The notes beneath the pieces were generated by a model that did not search any database, was not told the origin of the DNA, and saw nothing but the letters and a program-made list of their open reading frames with translations. Positions 44,630-44,729 of a stretch of 44,729 nucleotides of DNA are shown piece after piece (position 1 is the stretch's first letter; each line of letters opens with the position of its first letter). A program made the position numbers and the translations under genes. Location: assembly GCA_900404475.1 (NCBI GenBank), contig OUQQ01000101.1, positions 1-44,729 on the forward strand, in the 5' to 3' direction. Source of the stretch: Spongospora subterranea (lineage: Eukaryota; Endomyxa; Phytomyxea; Plasmodiophorida; Plasmodiophoridae).

Positions 44630-44729
44630 CTGTCTCATTGCTACTAACATTCGACGTACCCCGTTCAAGACCGAATGTAATTGGTATGGACCTGTCGCCA
44701 TTGTGAGCACAACTCCTCACCAGCTAATA

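Overview
The window is nuclear DNA from a eukaryote with compact, intron-rich genes. The introns I could place are mostly 45-65 nt, with GT...AG ends and a TTAAC/CTAAC-like branch region close to the acceptor. Genes sit on both strands with intergenic gaps of a few hundred bases. The gene set (F-BAR-like protein, Cep57-like centrosome protein, lipid-droplet hydrolase LDAH, fungal-style ZIP transporter, SEC14, CAND1, EBP2, PSMG2, mitochondrial bS18) fits an opisthokont. A flagellated, early-diverging fungus or close relative is my best inference, because of the Cep57-like gene and the style of the Ty3/gypsy integrase. The species cannot be fixed from the sequence alone.

Layout: 1-910 no gene; 911-2282 (-) SEC14-like lipid transfer protein; 3348-4871 (+) F-BAR-like protein; 5074-6228 (-) La protein; 6720-7672 (+) Cep57-like protein; 7700-9840 unresolved, with exon-like pieces on the minus strand; 9848-12067 (+) 13-exon coiled-coil protein; 12747-14432 (+) membrane-anchored SET protein; 14517-16048 (-) LDAH; 16049-17459 intergenic with a GC-rich 12-mer repeat; 17460-19581 (+) unrecognised protein rich in RRxS sites; 19635-20644 (-) EBP2; 21382-21954 (+) doubtful gene; 22491-22649 and 22736-22980 (+) two very small membrane-protein genes, the second resembling ATP synthase subunit J; 23155-28514 (-) CAND1; 28770-29990 a diverged repeat family; 30079-30438 (-) small unrecognised gene; 30502-31537 (+) PSMG2; 32438-38186 (+) large TPR/DENN/PH protein; 38411-39698 (+) ZIP transporter; 39925-41870 (-) an 11-exon gene ending in mitochondrial ribosomal protein bS18; 42090-44729 decayed Ty1/copia and Ty3/gypsy retrotransposons.

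The exon models were built by hand. Each junction was chosen so that the reading frame stays open, and family similarity was used where the family is recognisable. The genes are housekeeping functions: membrane traffic and lipid handling (SEC14, F-BAR, DENN, LDAH), RNA and ribosome biogenesis (La, EBP2, bS18m), protein turnover (CAND1, PSMG2), metal transport (ZIP), and centrosome or coiled-coil proteins. I see no operon-like or defence-type system. The more unusual points are the very long bS18m gene model, two probable GC-AG introns, the TPR-DENN-PH architecture, the four-copy repeat beside CAND1, and two unrecognised but well-modelled proteins.
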